Assembly: GCA_016764995.1 (NCBI GenBank)
Contig: JAESQU010000022.1
Span: 1 to 43,523 of the forward strand
From: SAR324 cluster bacterium
GTDB taxonomy: Bacteria; SAR324; NAC60-12
DNA length: 43,523 nucleotides
Direction of reading: 5' to 3'
Shown piece by piece: positions 41,299 to 43,523 of the stretch (within the stretch, counting starts at the first letter, position 1; every line of letters starts with the position of its first letter). Under the pieces are notes generated by a model. That model ran no database searches. It saw only the letters and a program-made list of their open reading frames with translations, and was not told the DNA's origin. A program made the translations under genes and the position numbers.

Positions 41299-43139
41299 TA
41301 ACTTTCATTATTTTGGGGTTCTTCCTCATTTTTTTTACTTTGCTCATATGCTTCACGAGCTTGTGCCTTCTCTTTTTCTTGCACAGAATGCTGTAATTTA
41401 GTAAACCAATCTGTCAATTTTTCAGCCAAATCCGGACGTTTGATACGAACACACAGGTCAACGAGTTTTTTCAAAGTGCTGTTTTGCGGATCAATCTTGA
41501 TTGCCTCTTCATAAAAAACAATAGCGCCTTTGTAATTCCTTATTGTTTCAGCTTCTTCCGCGAGTTTAATTTTTTCCTGAACTTTTGCTTGAATCTCCTT
41601 TTTCTTAAAATCCCTCAGCATCTGTTCCAATTCTACCGCTCTATTTTCATTTTCCAGCAAGTTGTTTAGATTGATAGCTTTTTGCAGCAGATTTTTACTG
41701 ACGGCAATGTTTAGAGCTTTGTCAATCGCCGCGGCCGCATTTTTTGCATCATTTTGTTTAAGATATTTTTCGGATGCAAGCAAATATTCTGCATGGATGG
41801 ATTTGATGCCTTCACGAGCTTCTTTGTTTTGACGGTTGATGCGTAAAATACGCCTATAAATTTCAAAAGCATTATCCCATGCCTTTTTGTCAACATTAAG
41901 TTTGGCGATCCGTATCAGCAATTCTTCTGATATAATTTCCGGAACAAGAGGTTCATATATTTCAAGAGCTTTTTTCTCTCGGTTGTCATTAAACAAATTA
42001 TCTGCGTTATCCAAACAAACTTTGATATCGTAGTCACCATGAGAACGTTCAAGAAGATCAAAAGTCTTGAAAAAACATACACGGGATTGTTGAATCATTC
42101 CTTTGTTCTTGAAAAGCATCCCCAAGTTCACATTGCTGTAACGGTGATTGGGATTTCTGCCGAGAATGTTTTGTAAAGTTTTTATTGCATTATCAATCAC
42201 ACCATCAAGTGAAATTGCAAGGACAAGGAAACAACGCAAATCCACATTTTGCTTTTCCTTCATCAGCAAACGTTTAAAAACCCTCTGAGCAATTTTTCCT
42301 TCCTTTGATTTTAAACAATAGATGCCTAATGTGAAGCAAGCTTCTTGCTCTTCGTCACTTTCTGCATCTATGTTGGCAATGATGTATTCGAAAGTTTGTG
42401 TAGCATCAATACTATTTCCTTCATCCTGTTTTTCTTCTTCATCATGCTCATTATCATCGTTTGCTTCAGAGCTATCGTCTTCTTTACCCTCAGCTTCAGC
42501 TTTTTCTTTTGTTTCCTCTTTAGTTTCATTTACATCATCATCATTTTCTTTTGTTTCCTCTTTAGTCTCAGTTACATCATCATCATCATCTTCTTTTTCG
42601 CTCTCTTCATCCGGAACTACGGCAAAATGCTGCTGCATTTCGTATAACTTTTCCAACCCCTCTTTAATTTCAGGCAGAACAAAGTCTGTCATTTTTTCAA
42701 ATTCACCAATTGCAGAAACGGCATTTCCATCTGCAATTTCAAGTTTTGCAATTGCCGCAGCTAGATTATAAATGGCATTTGTATAATCATGATCATGCTT
42801 CAGGCAGTGCTTGTACATATTTATTGCATGCTTCCAGTCATGTTTTTTGCGATAAGTGTTACCCAGGAGATTAGCCAGCTCTGTGTTTTTTGGATCCATT
42901 TTCAGGACATTAACACCTAAACTTATTATCCCGTCAGGGTTGCCGCCGCCCTGCATTTCCTGAAATAGTTTGGTAACAGTTTTTGCTGCAACTTTGGGAT
43001 TCAGTTCCATAGCTTTATTAAACTCAACTGCCGCCCAGTCGTAGAAGTTTTTTTCAAGCAAACTTTTACCACGTTCAAGAATGGAGTTTAACTCCTTGTT
43101 AGGGTCATCCTTACTAAATAAATTACCAAAAAGTTTCAT
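41298..43139 (-). CDS. TPR-repeat protein with acidic insert
   Basis: About 613 residues, cytosolic by lack of signal peptide. Several TPR units lie on both sides of an acidic segment, for example AVEFNKAMELNPKVA, LANLLGNTYRKKHDWKHAIN, LGRNPNHRYSNVNLGMLFKN and AIVFYEEAIKIDPQNSTLK. The acidic segment of about 70 residues is mostly Glu, Asp, Lys and Thr and contains a 14-residue tandem duplication (ETKEETKE, NDDDVN pattern). The frame is open from a TTG at 43208, but ATG at 43139 (MKLFGNLFSKDD) is a better start. It is coupled to the ExbD-like gene by TAATG. Scaffold role is inference. Confidence 0.75.
   Translation of the reverse strand: MKLFGNLFSKDDPNKELNSILERGKSLLEKNFYDWAAVEFNKAMELNPKVAAKTVTKLFQEMQGGGNPDGIISLGVNVLKMDPKNTELANLLGNTYRKKHDWKHAINMYKHCLKHDHDYTNAIYNLAAAIAKLEIADGNAVSAIGEFEKMTDFVLPEIKEGLEKLYEMQQHFAVVPDEESEKEDDDDDVTETKEETKENDDDVNETKEETKEKAEAEGKEDDSSEANDDNEHDEEEKQDEGNSIDATQTFEYIIANIDAESDEEQEACFTLGIYCLKSKEGKIAQRVFKRLLMKEKQNVDLRCFLVLAISLDGVIDNAIKTLQNILGRNPNHRYSNVNLGMLFKNKGMIQQSRVCFFKTFDLLERSHGDYDIKVCLDNADNLFNDNREKKALEIYEPLVPEIISEELLIRIAKLNVDKKAWDNAFEIYRRILRINRQNKEAREGIKSIHAEYLLASEKYLKQNDAKNAAAAIDKALNIAVSKNLLQKAINLNNLLENENRAVELEQMLRDFKKKEIQAKVQEKIKLAEEAETIRNYKGAIVFYEEAIKIDPQNSTLKKLVDLCVRIKRPDLAEKLTDWFTKLQHSVQEKEKAQAREAYEQSKKNEEEPQNNES
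42502..42585. repeat. 42-bp tandem duplication inside the TPR gene
   Basis: Two consecutive 42-bp units (42502-42543 and 42544-42585) share TTTTCTTTTGTTTCCTCTTT and following bases with a few substitutions. They encode two 14-residue acidic units. The flanking ATC triplets (CATCATCATCAT) vary in number, typical of slippage. Confidence 0.75.
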
Positions 43140-43523
43140 GAATATTGTAATAGCCGATGAGTCATCTGATTTTCCGTAGTGATCCTTAATGAGCGCTGCA
43201 AAGTTCAAACATCATCATAACCGAAGGTGATCTGATTGTAAATTCTAGTTTTTAGAAATGTTCATCTTAAACAATGATTTGATCATTTTGAAAAAAGTAG
43301 TAGTTTAAGTGGTCTGTGTAGGAAATTCTTGATTTTGCACAGTACTGAAAATTGCTGAAAAAATCATCAATTATCAGAAAAGACTTGCTAAAACTACGCC
43401 GGATATGTCATTTATTATGCGGAATGTTGCGCATAAAATTTATATTTTATAAATTCTGTTGTGTTTTTGCTTCATGGTACGTTCCTAATAAAGCGAAAAT
43501 GAAACCGGATCTAGCAAATAATA
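43140..43523. other. Non-coding right end of window
   Basis: No supported gene. Two adjacent inverted repeats lie here: TTATGCG/CGCATAA at 43415-43421 and 43430-43436 (8-nt loop), then AATTTATA/TATAAATT at 43437-43455 (3-nt loop). Neither has a clear T-tract. Promoter sequences for the minus-strand TPR gene should be here but no consensus was recognised. Confidence 0.4.

Noticed and set aside
42322-42771. Plus-strand serine-rich and hydrophobic frames opposite the acidic insert
   Set aside because: They are antisense readings of the GAA/GAT-rich low-complexity segment of the TPR gene.

Overview
The window reads as chromosome of a Gram-negative bacterium of moderate to low GC (about 40 % by eye). 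It carries LPS export genes (lptD, lptB), beta-barrel and lipoprotein genes, sigma-54, MEP-pathway isoprenoid synthesis (ispG) and many housekeeping genes. There is no phage, insertion sequence or CRISPR array. Gene content and two UGA-recoded selenoprotein genes would fit a deltaproteobacterial or SAR324-like marine lineage. That assignment is inference only.

Layout. 1-955: 3' part of a malonyl-CoA synthetase gene. 1374-1808: double-HTH XRE regulator behind a good promoter. 1844-7013 (minus): DUF2851 gene followed by three tandem paralogous lipoproteins with C-terminal TPR segments. 7024-13283 (plus): trpB-trpA behind a near-consensus promoter, then mutS, coaD and a small FtsK-N-terminus-like membrane protein. 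13478-13696 (plus): a hidden selenoprotein W-like gene with an in-frame TGA, closed by a terminator. 13883-17460 (minus): lptB, rpoN, pspA-like and rpsU. 17485-19668 (plus): fmdB-like gene with a perfect sigma-70 promoter, ccmB, tRNA-Gln and an unknown single-pass membrane protein. 19810-23438 (plus): two MaoC half-proteins, a class III CoA-transferase and an XRE regulator of ScfR type, forming an acyl-CoA operon. 23445-26853 (minus): outer-membrane barrel and lptD. 27108-27749 (plus): SNase-like protein. 27795-28586 (minus): a GrdB-family selenoprotein that conventional calling cuts at its Sec codon. 28610-32615: yggS, GNAT, small membrane protein, ispG, dgt. 32796-35477 (plus): infA, argS, small exported protein. 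35486-43139 (minus): mtnN, small lipoprotein, MurG-like transferase, GDPD phosphodiesterase, RelA/SpoT homologue, membrane-anchored ExbD-like protein and a TPR protein.

The strongest discovery is the pair of selenoprotein genes at 13478-13696 and 27795-28586. Each has a UGA at the expected redox position (CxxU and UxxC), family-like sequence on both sides of it, and a GGUC exactly 18-21 nt after the UGA inside a possible SECIS hairpin. The organism should therefore encode SelA/SelB/SelC/SelD. Other points worth checking are a strong excess of the palindrome TCCGGA, the tandem lipoprotein trio, a RelA/SpoT protein with an eroded synthetase domain, a MurG-like enzyme without its loop histidine, and a hairpin abutting the argS start codon.
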